Positions 38,527 through 48,058 of a DNA stretch of 51,508 bases are shown here, in pieces. The stretch spans positions 22,941 to 74,448 of the forward strand of contig MNSZ01000050.1 in NCBI GenBank assembly GCA_001916715.1. The letters are read 5' to 3'. The notes under the pieces were generated by a model. The model did no database searches. It saw only the letters and a list, made by a program, of their open reading frames with translations, and was not told where the DNA came from. The position numbers were made by a program, and so were the translations under genes. Within the stretch, counting starts at the first letter, position 1. Each line of letters begins with the position of its first letter. This DNA comes from Firmicutes bacterium CAG:24053_14. GTDB lineage: Bacteria; Bacillota; Clostridia; Oscillospirales; Oscillospiraceae.

Positions 38527-41229
38527 TTATCGCATCGATGCGCCGAAATCGCGCTCCAGAGCGTCGAGAACGGCCTTCATGGTCTCCTCGGCATGGTCGT
38601 CGGTGAGGGTCTGATCGTCGGCTCTGAGCGTCAGCGAGAAGGCAACGGACTTCTTGCCGTCGGCAATGTGCGAGCCTGTGTAGATATCAAACAGCGAGCA
38701 GCCCTTGAGGTACTTGCCGCCTGCCTTGCTTATGCAGTCAATGAGCTTAGCAACGGGAATAGACTTATCGCAAACAACTGCGATATCACGCGTGACGGCG
38801 GGGAACTTCGGCAGAGGCGTGTATATCGGATCGGGGCCGCAGGCATTCAGCAGCTTTTCCAGCGAAAGCTCGGCGCAGTAAAGCTCGGTGTCAACGCCGT
38901 AGTTTGCGGCGACCAGCGGATGGATCTGGCCGAATACGCCGATGCACTCATCGCCTGCCCAAACGCTTGCGCAGCGGCCGGGGTGGTACGAGGGATTGTC
39001 TGTGCATGCCTCAAAGCGGACGTTTTCGGCGCGCAGATCCTTCATTATCGCCTCAACAAGACCCTTTACGGTGAAGAAATTTACCTTTGCGCCGTAGGTG
39101 CCGAGGGTGAGGTACTTTTTCTCGATCGCAAGGCCGTCCTTACCGCCGAGGTGGTAGGTTCTGCCCAGCTCATAGAGCCTGACTTCCTTGTTGCGGAAGT
39201 TGTAGTTGCGTGTGAGTATTTCGAGCATGGACGGCAGTGTGGTCGTGCGCATGATGGAGGTATCCTCGCCGAGAGGATTGAGTATCTTGAAGCTCTCGCG
39301 CTCTGGCGAATCGACCGGCATGCGGATCTTGTCGTAATATGTCGGAGAGATGAACGAGTAGGTGATTATCTCGTCATAGCCTGCCGCGCGGCACAGCGAG
39401 CCGAGGCGCTGCTCAAGAAGCTGCTCTTCCGAGTAGCCGCCGAGGGTGCTTTCGCCGGAAACCAGCGTGCAGGGAATGTTATTGTAGCCGTAAAAGCGCG
39501 CGACCTCTTCGGCAAGGTCGGAATAGTGGCCGACGTCGCCTCTCCACGAGGGAACGCTTATCGTCTCGCCGTCAACGCCAAATTGGAGATTGCGCAGTAT
39601 ATCCTGCATCGTCTCGGTGGAAACGTCGGTGCCGAGCAGAGCGTTTATCTTGTCCGGGCGCAGTGCAAGCACCGTCGGTTCGGGAATGCTGTTTACTATA
39701 TCGATAACGCCGTCAACTACCTCGCCTGCGCCGAGCATCTCGACCAGCTCGCAGGCTCTGTTTACTGCCGGCAGAGTGTTCAGGGGGTCAAGACCCTTTT
39801 CAAATTTCGCCGAAGCCTCGGTGCGCATGCCGAGCGACAGAGCGCCCTTGCGGATGCAGGTCCCGTCAAAGTTTGCAGACTCGAAAACAACGTCAACCGT
39901 GTCGGCAACGATCTCGCTGTTCTCGCCGCCCATGATGCCTGCAAGGCCGACAGCGCGCGTATCGTCCGCGATAACGAGAATGTTGGGGTTGAGCTTTCTG
40001 ACGTTTCCGTCGAGCGTTGTAAGCTCCTCGCCCTCGGCGGCGCGGCGCACGATGATCCTGCCGCCCTTGACGTAGCGATAGTCGAATGCGTGCATCGGCT
40101 GGCCGTATTCCATCATGACGTAGTTTGTGATATCAACGATGTTGTTTATCGGCCTTACGCCCATTGCGCGCAGTCTCTCGCGCATCCACTTCGGGGAGGG
40201 AGCGATCTTAACGTTGCGCACCATGCGCGCGGTGTATCTCGGGCAGAGATCGGCGGCCGGAGTTTCAACAGAAAGAAGCTCGGTGAGAACGCCTTCTGCG
40301 CCGCCCTTGACGACCGGCTCGTGTGTTTTAAGCTCTTTGCCGAAGGTCGCGGCGGCCTCGCGTGCAAGACCGATGACCGACAGGCAGTCGGGGCGGTTGG
40401 GGGTGATCTCAAACTCAACGACGTGATCGTCCGCGCCGATGATGGGCTTGATGTCGTCACCGGGCTTTATGCCATCCTCGTGCAGGACGAATATACCGTC
40501 GGGGATGCAGTGGGGGAATTCGGTCTGCTGTGCGTGAAGGTCATCGAGAGTGCAGATGCTTTCGCTTTTCGTGTTGTACGCGACCATGTCGCCGACGTGG
40601 ATATTCTGGCAAGAAGTCACGACAACAGCGCTGCTGTCGCCGGTGTTCAGGGTGCAGCTCCAGAGGTTTGCTCCGGCGTTCTCAACGGCGGTCACGGCTG
40701 CTGCTACGACCGGTCCGAAAACCTTGTCGCCGGCCTTGATGTCGGCAGGGATCGAGGGCTTATCCTTGTCCAGCGGATGATAGTCGTTCAAAAGCGCGGC
40801 GGCGCTTATAACGCCGTAGGGGAAGTCGCGCTCGTCAAGATCAAGCTCCTTGAGCGAGCAGAGCATGCCGTTTGACAGCACGCCTCTGAGCTTGCCCTTT
40901 GTTATCTTCTTGCCGCCGGGCAGCAGCGAATTGTGCAGCGCGGCCGGAACAAGATCGCCGGCATGGATGTTCCATGCGCCGGTAACTATCTGCACAGGCT
41001 CTGCCTGACCGACGTCGATCAGGCAGACCCACATATGGTCGGAGTCGGGGTGCTTTTCCATGGAGAGGATCTTGCCGACGAGAACGTTATTTATTTCTGC
41101 TCCAAGATCCTCATAGGTCTCGACCTTAGAGCCGGAGAGGGTCATAGCCTCGGAAAACTCGCGGTCGTCTATATCGCTGACGGAAACGCCGTCAACAAAC
41201 TCAGTGAGCCATTTTCTGCTTAAATTCAT
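38527..41229 (-). CDS. pheT: Phenylalanyl-tRNA synthetase beta subunit with extra domain
   Basis: A 900-residue subunit; most bacterial PheT proteins have about 800. The order is normal at both ends: an N-terminal region MNLSRKWLTEFVDGVSV, the tRNA-binding OB domain (about 46-140, with MEKHPDSDHMWVCLIDVG, NGMLCSLKELDLDERDFPYG), then B3/B4 and B5 domains (EFEITPNRPDCLSVIGLARE, ITNYVMMEYGQPMHAFDY), the catalytic-like core and the C-terminal ferredoxin-fold anticodon-binding domain (PKFPAVTRDIAVVCDK). Between residues 141 and 241 sits an insertion whose LWSCTLNTGDSSAVVVTSCQ and NIHVGDMVAYNTK resemble the preceding OB domain. It acts in an alpha2-beta2 tetramer with PheS, whose gene lies 16 bases upstream; both are under a T-box. 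Confidence 0.93.
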   Translation of the reverse strand: MNLSRKWLTEFVDGVSVSDIDDREFSEAMTLSGSKVETYEDLGAEINNVLVGKILSMEKHPDSDHMWVCLIDVGQAEPVQIVTGAWNIHAGDLVPAALHNSLLPGGKKITKGKLRGVLSNGMLCSLKELDLDERDFPYGVISAAALLNDYHPLDKDKPSIPADIKAGDKVFGPVVAAAVTAVENAGANLWSCTLNTGDSSAVVVTSCQNIHVGDMVAYNTKSESICTLDDLHAQQTEFPHCIPDGIFVLHEDGIKPGDDIKPIIGADDHVVEFEITPNRPDCLSVIGLAREAAATFGKELKTHEPVVKGGAEGVLTELLSVETPAADLCPRYTARMVRNVKIAPSPKWMRERLRAMGVRPINNIVDITNYVMMEYGQPMHAFDYRYVKGGRIIVRRAAEGEELTTLDGNVRKLNPNILVIADDTRAVGLAGIMGGENSEIVADTVDVVFESANFDGTCIRKGALSLGMRTEASAKFEKGLDPLNTLPAVNRACELVEMLGAGEVVDGVIDIVNSIPEPTVLALRPDKINALLGTDVSTETMQDILRNLQFGVDGETISVPSWRGDVGHYSDLAEEVARFYGYNNIPCTLVSGESTLGGYSEEQLLEQRLGSLCRAAGYDEIITYSFISPTYYDKIRMPVDSPERESFKILNPLGEDTSIMRTTTLPSMLEILTRNYNFRNKEVRLYELGRTYHLGGKDGLAIEKKYLTLGTYGAKVNFFTVKGLVEAIMKDLRAENVRFEACTDNPSYHPGRCASVWAGDECIGVFGQIHPLVAANYGVDTELYCAELSLEKLLNACGPDPIYTPLPKFPAVTRDIAVVCDKSIPVAKLIDCISKAGGKYLKGCSLFDIYTGSHIADGKKSVAFSLTLRADDQTLTDDHAEETMKAVLDALERDFGASMR

Positions 41230-41245
41230 ATCATTTCTCCTCCCA

Positions 41246-42271
41246 TCAGAACTGTTCCAGGAAGCGGACGTCGTTTTCGAATATCAGACGCAGGTCGGAT
41301 ATCTTGAATCTGCGCATTGCAAGGCGCTCAAGACCCATGCCGAACGCCCAGCCGGTGTATTCCTCGCTGTCAATGCCGCTCATCTCAAGAACCTTCGGGT
41401 GGATCATGCCTGCGCCGAGAACCTCGATCCAGCCCTCGCCCTTGCAGGTGGGGCAGCCCTTGCCGCCGCACTTGTGGCACTGAACGTCCATCTCGCAGCT
41501 CGGCTCGGTGAACGGGAAGTGGTGCGGTCTGAATCTCGTGACGGTGCCTTCGCCGAACAGCTCCTGCATGACGAGGTTCAGCGTGCCCTTGAGGTCTGCC
41601 ATGGTAACGTTCTTGTCGATGACCATGCCCTCGATCTGGTGGAACATCGGGGAGTGAGTCGCATCGACCTCGTCCTTGCGGTAAACTCTGCCGGGAGCAA
41701 CGATACGGATGGGCAGCTTCATTGTTTCCATTGCACGCACCTGCATGGGGCTGGTCTGCGAGCGGAGCATAACGCGGCTGTCTTTATCAAAATAAAACGT
41801 ATCCGACCAGTCGCGGGAGGGGTGGCCTTCCTCGGCGTTGAGCTTATCGAAGTTATATGTTGCAAGCTCGACCTCGGGGCCGTCGAGCACGGTAAAGCCC
41901 ATGCCGACGAATATCTCCTTAATTTCGTCAAGCGCCTTGTACATCGGGTGCTTGTGGCCGAACCTGATATCCTCGCCGGGAACGGTGACATCAACCGTTT
42001 CAAGCTCAAGGCGCGCCTCAAGAGCGGCGGCTTCGAGCTTTTTGCGCGTTTCGTCTATTGCGCTTTCAAGCTCTGCGCGGATCTGGTTTGCAAGCTGACC
42101 CATAACGGGGCGCTCCTCTGCCGAGAGCTTGCCCATCTGCTTGAGTATGGCGGTAAGCTCGCCCTTTTTGCCGAGATACTTAACTCTCAGCGCTTCAAGA
42201 TTTTCGGGACTGTCAGCGTTGAGAATTGCCTTTACGGCGCTTTCTCTGAGCTGATTCATCAATGCTTTCAT
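41246..42271 (-). CDS. pheS: Phenylalanyl-tRNA synthetase alpha subunit
   Basis: A 341-residue catalytic subunit that charges tRNA(Phe). The N-terminal coiled-coil domain (about 1-85; AALEARLELETVDVTVPG marks its end) contacts tRNA; class II motifs follow: HPMYKALDEIKEIFVGMGF, THSPMFHQIEGMVIDK, RFRPHHFPFTEPSCEMDVQC and the C-terminal GWAFGMGLERLAMRRFKI. A four-cysteine CHKCGGKGCPTC segment near residue 265 is the zinc-like insertion of some PheS. AAGGAGAG precedes the ATG. It is the first gene of the T-box-controlled pheST operon. Confidence 0.95.
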   Translation of the reverse strand: MKALMNQLRESAVKAILNADSPENLEALRVKYLGKKGELTAILKQMGKLSAEERPVMGQLANQIRAELESAIDETRKKLEAAALEARLELETVDVTVPGEDIRFGHKHPMYKALDEIKEIFVGMGFTVLDGPEVELATYNFDKLNAEEGHPSRDWSDTFYFDKDSRVMLRSQTSPMQVRAMETMKLPIRIVAPGRVYRKDEVDATHSPMFHQIEGMVIDKNVTMADLKGTLNLVMQELFGEGTVTRFRPHHFPFTEPSCEMDVQCHKCGGKGCPTCKGEGWIEVLGAGMIHPKVLEMSGIDSEEYTGWAFGMGLERLAMRRFKISDLRLIFENDVRFLEQF

Positions 42272-42304
42272 CGTGTCTCTCCTTATCTTTAGAACTAAAA
42301 ATAA

Positions 42305-42535
42305 ACAAAAAAATAGCCTTACGTCCTCATTGGGACGAAAGACTTAACCTCCGCGGTACCACCCTTATTCGATGTTCATCGCACTCAAGTGGCTTTAACG
42401 GAGCCGCCGCCGGGGATTAGCCGGAGCTCACGGGCGAACCGAATATCCGCATCACGGGCGGCTTGCAGCCGGTGACCGCCGTTCTCTGAGTAATGCCGCG
42501 ATATTATCTTCCCGATCAAAGCAATAACATTATTA
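42305..42535 (-). promoter_or_regulatory. T-box leader of pheST
   Basis: The T-box core AGGGTGGTACCGCGG lies at 42351-42365 (minus strand), followed by a terminator helix CGTCC / GGACG extended by GTCTT / AAGGC, with a T run (about 42305-42344). The 170 bases before it can fold as stem I. A TTC triplet (42441-42443) is a candidate phenylalanine specifier; this choice is tentative. Uncharged tRNA(Phe) should favour read-through. Confidence 0.92.
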
Positions 42536-42545
42536 TTACTATAGT

Positions 42546-42574
42546 ATTAAAGCCCACATTTAAATAAATGTCAA
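42546..42574 (-). promoter_or_regulatory. Promoter of the pheST T-box leader
   Basis: Minus strand TTGACA, 17 bp, TTTAAT. Confidence 0.7.
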
Positions 42575-42645
42575 GAAAAATTTGAATAATGTTTGCCGCA
42601 GGTGGTTAATAGAATTAATTGAGAAAAGCTTTCGGAGGATGAAAC

Positions 42646-43191
42646 ATGAAAAGAGTATTGCCGTTTGTGCTGTGCCTTATCCTGCTGTGCGGCTGTGCCG
42701 ACGACGGAAAGTCACAGTTTTTGGAGTTTGTAAATGTTGTCTCGTCGGCGGAGAATATCTCGTTTTCGGCAAAGGTATCGGCGCAGTACAGCGACAAAAC
42801 GGCGCAGTTTACCCTCGGCTATGAGCAGACTGCCGACGGAGCGAGCGTATCGGTCATAGAGCCTGAGATGCTGCGCGGCATAAAGGCAAATGTCGCCGGA
42901 AAAAACCTCAGCCTCGAGTATGACGGCGCGATGCTCGATATTGGAACGCTCGACGATGCCGAGCTTAGCCCCATGTCCTCGCTGCCGCTTATCGTGCAGG
43001 CGATGCGAAACGGCCATCTCGAAATAAGCTGGGTCGAGGACGATATGCTCGCAGCGCGCATCATTCCTGCCGACGATTATGTTGTGACGCTGTGGATCGA
43101 CTCATCCCTCACGCCGAGGAGCGCCGAGATAAGCTATAAGGAGAACACGGTCGTGCTAGTCGAGATATCGGACTGGACCGTTTCGCCGTAA
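42646..43191 (+). CDS. Small lipoprotein, LolA/YhaI-like fold possible
   Basis: A 181-residue lipoprotein with lipobox LILLCGC (Cys17) after MKRVLPFVLC. The mature part alternates beta-like strands: ISFSAKVSAQYSDKTAQFTL, GYEQTADGASVSVIEP, LSLEYDGAMLDIGTL, then DYVVTLWIDSSLTPRSAEIS. This resembles the single-beta-sheet fold of LolA-like lipoproteins, where sequences are weakly conserved, so the link is tentative. GGAGGATGAAAC precedes the ATG. It is transcribed divergently from pheST and its end lies 48 bases before the structured ndoA leader. Confidence 0.65.
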   Translation: MKRVLPFVLCLILLCGCADDGKSQFLEFVNVVSSAENISFSAKVSAQYSDKTAQFTLGYEQTADGASVSVIEPEMLRGIKANVAGKNLSLEYDGAMLDIGTLDDAELSPMSSLPLIVQAMRNGHLEISWVEDDMLAARIIPADDYVVTLWIDSSLTPRSAEISYKENTVVLVEISDWTVSP

Positions 43192-43238
43192 GGTAAGCTG
43201 ACAGGCGATATGGGTTCGGCGCTTTAAGTTAAGTATAA

Positions 43239-43316
43239 AATTCACGCTGCCGTGGGAGAATATAGTCAGCACCCTACATAAGATGTAGCGGGCGACTATA
43301 ATTCGGAGTGTGAATT
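43239..43316 (+). ncRNA. Long structured 5' leader of the ndoA toxin gene
   Basis: Nested inverted repeats make one long imperfect hairpin: AATTCACGCT (43239-43248) with AGTGTGAATT (43307-43316); GAA-TATAGTC (43258-43267) with GACTATA-TTC (43294-43304, one bulge); GC/GC and CC/GG pairs; and the top stem CTACAT (43274-43279) with ATGTAG (43283-43288) around AAG. The ribosome binding region CGGAG (43304-43308) is partly inside the helices, and the top stem contains TACAT, the recognition sequence (UACAU) of Bacillus-type MazF. Confidence 0.6.
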
Positions 43317-43319
43317 AAA

Positions 43320-43664
43320 TTGAGTATAGTCAAACGTGGAGATATTTTTTACGCAGACCTAAGCCCCGTCGTCGGCTCGGAGCAGGGCGGCATGCGCCCG
43401 GTGCTCATCGTCCAGAACGACACCGGCAATAAGCACAGCCCAACGGTCATAGCGGCGGCGATCACCAGCCAGACAGGCAAGGCGCGTCTGCCGACGCATA
43501 TTGAGCTTAACGCCCAAAGCGTGGGGCTTTCGCGCGACAGCGTGATACTGCTCGAGCAGGTACGCACCATTGACAAATCGCGTCTGCGCGAGCGCATGGG
43601 CAAGCTCGACGATACGACCATGACCAAGGTCGATAACGCCATAGCGGTGAGCTTCGGTCTGTAA
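43320..43664 (+). CDS. ndoA: Endoribonuclease toxin NdoA/MazF (PemK-like)
   Basis: A 114-residue mRNA interferase of the MazF/PemK family, close to Bacillus NdoA. Blocks: VKRGDIFYADLSPVVGSEQG, GGMRPVLIVQNDTGNKHSPT, VIAAAITSQTGKARLPTHIE, then SVILLEQVRTIDKSRLRERM. Family members cut RNA at short sequences (UACAU in B. subtilis and S. aureus), and the catalytic Arg and Thr segments (GGMRPV, TSQTGK) look intact. The start is TTG (43320) behind a CGGAG site 11 bases away. In Bacillus a small antitoxin gene overlaps upstream; none is found here, only the structured leader. It may be silenced by that leader or by an antitoxin elsewhere. Confidence 0.93.
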   Translation: MSIVKRGDIFYADLSPVVGSEQGGMRPVLIVQNDTGNKHSPTVIAAAITSQTGKARLPTHIELNAQSVGLSRDSVILLEQVRTIDKSRLRERMGKLDDTTMTKVDNAIAVSFGL

Positions 43665-43675
43665 TAATATATCTT

Positions 43676-43701
43676 GCTCCCCGGGCAGAAACCCGGGGAG
43701 C
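43676..43701 (+). terminator. Hairpin after ndoA
   Basis: GCTCCCCGGG / CCCGGGGAGC with a six-base loop, without a T run. May act as a weak terminator or mRNA-end stabiliser. Confidence 0.5.
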
Positions 43702-43723
43702 ACTCACAGGGGAGGACGGGGAC

Positions 43724-44155
43724 ATGCACAGCCTGCCTGTTTACATAGACGGAGAAAAATGCGGAAGCATAAGCAAACGCACCGACGGACTCATGACCGT
43801 GCTGAGCGCCCGATGCAGCGCCCGGCCGGGCAGGATCGTGCGTCTTTATGTATTCGGCGGCGGAAAAAGCGCGCTTTTGGGAACCATGCAGCCGGACGGC
43901 GACTGCCTTGTCATAACGCGGCGCTTTTCGCGTGCAGAGCTTAAAAAGCTTCCGGAGAATATCGAATACGCAGCCGACAGACCGGTAGGCGAGCAAAGCA
44001 CCTCCGATACCTTATGGCGCAGAGGCAAAATGGGGTGCCTTGTTTCGGATGAGCTTATCGCGATACCGGCGCAGCCTGACAGGCTCGGCCGGGTTTCGGA
44101 TAAGCTGCGCAGCATAGAAGGACGGATGTATTTAATTTTCGAAAGAAATCTGTGA
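43724..44155 (+). CDS. Conserved hypothetical protein
   Basis: A 143-residue soluble protein I cannot assign. MHSLPVYIDGEKCGSISKRT is followed by LMTVLSARCSARPGRIVRLY, VFGGGKSALLGTMQPDGDCL and ITRRFSRAELKKLPENIEYA, with a basic C-terminal part ending FERNL. The strand-turn-strand look of residues 5-75 suggests a small beta-barrel. GGGGAGGA precedes the ATG. It lies between ndoA and the nucleoside phosphorylase gene on the same strand, without any obvious promoter of its own. Confidence 0.65.
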   Translation: MHSLPVYIDGEKCGSISKRTDGLMTVLSARCSARPGRIVRLYVFGGGKSALLGTMQPDGDCLVITRRFSRAELKKLPENIEYAADRPVGEQSTSDTLWRRGKMGCLVSDELIAIPAQPDRLGRVSDKLRSIEGRMYLIFERNL

Positions 44156-44226
44156 TATATGTGGAAAAAGCGCGCCGTTTGTGTTAACATGATAGCATAA
44201 TACACAAAACTATGGAGGTGTCAGCT

Positions 44227-45531
<1,305 letters not shown>

Positions 45532-45532
45532 C

Positions 45533-45563
45533 AAAAAAACTCAGGTCTCAGACCTGAGTTTTT
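45533..45563. terminator. Bidirectional terminator after pdp
   Basis: AAAAAACTCAGGTC / GACCTGAGTTTTTT with a three-base loop. Confidence 0.92.
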
Positions 45564-45904
45564 TAACTTGCGATCGCAATAAGCACCGAAGCGAGAACTA
45601 TAAGCAGCGAAAATCCGATCTCGCCTGCCCAAACCATGCGCAGCTGATCCTCGGATATCACCATGCCGTAGCTTTTGGGCTTATTTTGCGGCTGCGGCTC
45701 TGCGGCCGGAGCTTCCTCTGGAGCCTCGGCGGAGTCAAGCTCGTCGAACACTTCGTTATCGGCAGCGTTGCTGTCGTCAATGCCTTCGCCGTTCTGCTCG
45801 GGATCGACTTCCTCGTAAGAGATCTGCTCGTCATCCTCAGCCTTGCGGTGCAGCTTCGGAATGCTGACCTTCGGTATTTTTATTTCGGGTATCTTGAACT
45901 TCAT
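45563..45904 (-). CDS. Acidic tail-anchored small protein of unknown function
   Basis: A 113-residue protein with three regions: a basic Pro/Ile/Lys N-terminus (MKFKIPEIKIPKVSIPKLHR) whose K-I-P-x-I repeats are probably membrane-facing or protein-binding; a highly acidic disordered middle (about 24-75, rich in Glu, Asp and Ala); and a C-terminal membrane helix, IGFSLLIVLASVLIAIAS. CAGGTAAC precedes the ATG, partly covered by the terminator of the EF-G paralogue gene. I cannot name a function. Confidence 0.65.
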   Translation of the reverse strand: MKFKIPEIKIPKVSIPKLHRKAEDDEQISYEEVDPEQNGEGIDDSNAADNEVFDELDSAEAPEEAPAAEPQPQNKPKSYGMVISEDQLRMVWAGEIGFSLLIVLASVLIAIAS

Positions 45905-45917
45905 AGCGTTACCTGAA

Positions 45918-45950
45918 AAACGGTGGGCGTTGCGCCCACCGTTTTGTTTT
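45918..45950 (-). terminator. Terminator of the EF-G paralogue gene
   Basis: AAAACGGTGGGCG / CGCCCACCGTTTT hairpin 3' of the gene on the minus strand, just upstream of the next start codon. Confidence 0.8.
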
Positions 45951-45955
45951 GTCGA

Positions 45956-47959
45956 TTACTCAGCCTCGGCCAGAGCCTTAGCCTCTTCGATGACCTTCTG
46001 CTGAACATTGCCGGGAGCTTCCTCATAGCGAATGAACTTGCAGGTGAACGAACCGCGGCCCTGAGTCATGGAGCGCAGGTCGATGGTGTAAGAGCTCATC
46101 TCTGCCATGGGAACCTCAGCCTCGACGGTCTGCATGCCGTCCTCGGCGTTCATGCCCAGAACGGTGCCGCGGCGCTTGGAGGAGATATCGGACATGATAT
46201 CGCCGAGGTTCGCGTCGGGGATGGTTACCTGGAGCAGGCCGATAGGCTCAAGGATGGTGGGCTTTGCCTTGGGGATGCCGTCCTGATATGCAAGACGTGC
46301 AGCGGTCTGGAAAGCCATATCGTTGGAGTCAACGGGGTGGTAGGAGCCGTCGTACAGAGTTGCCTTCAGGCCGACCAGCGGGTAACCGGCGAGAACACCC
46401 TTCTGAACTGCGTTGCGCAGACCCTTTTCAACGGAGGGGAAGAAGTTCTTGGGGACGGAGCCGCCGAATACTTCCTCAGCGAAGATCATGTCGTCCTGCT
46501 CATCCTGCGGCTCGAAGCGGATCCAAACGTCACCGAACTGGCCGGAACCGCCGGACTGCTTCTTGTGACGGCCGTGAGCCTCTACCTTGCCCTTGATCTT
46601 CTCGCGATAAGCAACGCGAGCGGGCTTAAGCTCGGTCTCGACGCCGAAGCGGCTCTTGAGCTTTGCGCACAGAACGTCAACCTGAATGTCGCCTGCACCG
46701 GAGATGACCATCTGATGGGTCTCTGCGTTGTTGACGAGGGTAAAGGAGACGTCTTCTTCGTTAAGTCTTGCAAGACCGCCGGCGACCTTGTCGTCCTGAC
46801 CCTTGGTCTTGGGGGAGATAGCCATGGAGTAGCAGGGATCGGGCATCTCAAGTGCAGGAAGCTCGACTTCGTTCTTGGGATCGCATACGGTATCGCCGGT
46901 CTTCCACTCCATCTTGCCGACGGCAACGATATCGCCGCAGCAGGCTTCCTTGACCTCGGTGGTCTTCTTGCCGCAGATGGTGTAGAGTCTGCCGAGCTTG
47001 TCGGTGCTGGAAGCACGGACGTTGCGCAGCGAGAGGTCGGCGGTGATCTTGCCGGAAACGACCTTTACAAAGCTGTATTTGCCGAACTGATCGGAAACGG
47101 TCTTGAAAACAAAGCCGCAAACGGGCTCTGCGGACTTATCCTCCGGAGCCGGAACGTAATCGCAGACTGCCTGCAGGACAGCCTCGGTGCCGACGTTTGC
47201 CATTGCTGCGCCGCAGACAACGGGAACTACGCTGCGCTCTGCAAGGCCGGCCTTAAGACCGACAACGATCTCTTCGTCGGTAAGCTCCATGGTGTCGAGG
47301 AACTTTTCCATAAGCTCTTCGGTAACGGCAGCTGCCTCCATAAGCTCCATGCGCATCTCTTCGACCTTGTCTGCGTCGGCAGCAGGGATAGCGACCTTTG
47401 CGGTCTTGCCGCCCTTGGTCTGGTAAGCGGTGCTGTGAACGAGATCTATAACGCCGGTGCCGTCGGACAAGGGGATCATGACCGGGCAGATGGCTGCGCC
47501 GTATTTCTCTTTAAGTGCCGAAAGGACAGCGTAGAAGTCGCCGTGCTCTTCGTCGATCTTGGAGATGTAGAACATTGCGGGAACGCCTGCAGCCTTGAGG
47601 TATTTCCAGCTTCTTTCCGCTCCAACGGTGATGCCGTCCTTAGCCGAGCAGAAGATGATGCCGGTCTCAACAACGCGGATAGCGGCGAGAACGTCGCCGA
47701 CGAAGTCAAAGTAACCCGGGCAGTCGAGAACATTGATCTTGCAGCCGCCGAAGTTTACGGGAGCGACGGAAGTTGCAATTGTGATCTGACGCTTGATTTC
47801 TTCGGCGTCATAGTCGCAGACGGTGTTGCCGTCGGTGACCTTGCCCATACGGTCGATAGCGCCGGTCGTGAACAGCATGCTCTCAGCAAGGCTGGTCTTA
47901 CCGCTGTTGCCGTGACCCATGAAGCAGATGTTGCGGATGTTTTTGGTTTCGTAGCTCAT
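45956..47959 (-). CDS. Elongation factor G-like GTPase (EF-G paralogue)
   Basis: A 667-residue translational GTPase, slightly shorter than canonical EF-G (about 690). Domain order is as in EF-G: G domain with GHGNSGKTS (15-23), LDCPGYFDFVG (G3) and SKIDEEHGD (G4), domain II, and C-terminal domains IV-V (VEAHGRHKKQSGGSGQFGDV, LKATLYDGSYHPVDSND, EPIGLLQVTIPDANLGDIMS, ISSKRRGTVLGM). The switch II His of EF-G (in DTPGH) is Tyr83, and NKxD is SKID, marking it as the EF-G2-like paralogue group rather than the housekeeping factor. Its role is unknown; ribosome hibernation or rescue is often suggested. AGAGGAAGC precedes the ATG. The promoter at 48023-48051 is strong. Confidence 0.88.
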   Translation of the reverse strand: MSYETKNIRNICFMGHGNSGKTSLAESMLFTTGAIDRMGKVTDGNTVCDYDAEEIKRQITIATSVAPVNFGGCKINVLDCPGYFDFVGDVLAAIRVVETGIIFCSAKDGITVGAERSWKYLKAAGVPAMFYISKIDEEHGDFYAVLSALKEKYGAAICPVMIPLSDGTGVIDLVHSTAYQTKGGKTAKVAIPAADADKVEEMRMELMEAAAVTEELMEKFLDTMELTDEEIVVGLKAGLAERSVVPVVCGAAMANVGTEAVLQAVCDYVPAPEDKSAEPVCGFVFKTVSDQFGKYSFVKVVSGKITADLSLRNVRASSTDKLGRLYTICGKKTTEVKEACCGDIVAVGKMEWKTGDTVCDPKNEVELPALEMPDPCYSMAISPKTKGQDDKVAGGLARLNEEDVSFTLVNNAETHQMVISGAGDIQVDVLCAKLKSRFGVETELKPARVAYREKIKGKVEAHGRHKKQSGGSGQFGDVWIRFEPQDEQDDMIFAEEVFGGSVPKNFFPSVEKGLRNAVQKGVLAGYPLVGLKATLYDGSYHPVDSNDMAFQTAARLAYQDGIPKAKPTILEPIGLLQVTIPDANLGDIMSDISSKRRGTVLGMNAEDGMQTVEAEVPMAEMSSYTIDLRSMTQGRGSFTCKFIRYEEAPGNVQQKVIEEAKALAEAE

Positions 47960-48022
47960 GTGTTGCTTCCTCTCTTGAAAGATATATTAAAAATTTAATT
48001 TCGTATAAAACGCAATCGATTT

Positions 48023-48051
48023 ATTATACACTATTAAATATTTAATGGCAA
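48023..48051 (-). promoter_or_regulatory. Promoter of the EF-G paralogue gene
   Basis: Minus strand TTGCCA, exactly 17 bp, TATAAT. Confidence 0.8.
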
Positions 48052-48058
48052 TATTTTT

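Noticed and set aside
38593..40875. A 760-codon open frame opposite pheT
   Set aside because: Antisense to PheT over its whole length, with no recognisable domain or start signal.
43192..43319. An antitoxin gene for ndoA
   Set aside because: The only ATG frame here with a stop gives a five-codon peptide. No MazE-like sequence is present.
45923..47998. A 691-codon open frame opposite the EF-G paralogue
   Set aside because: Antisense shadow created by strong codon bias; the minus-strand gene has complete EF-G domains and a promoter.
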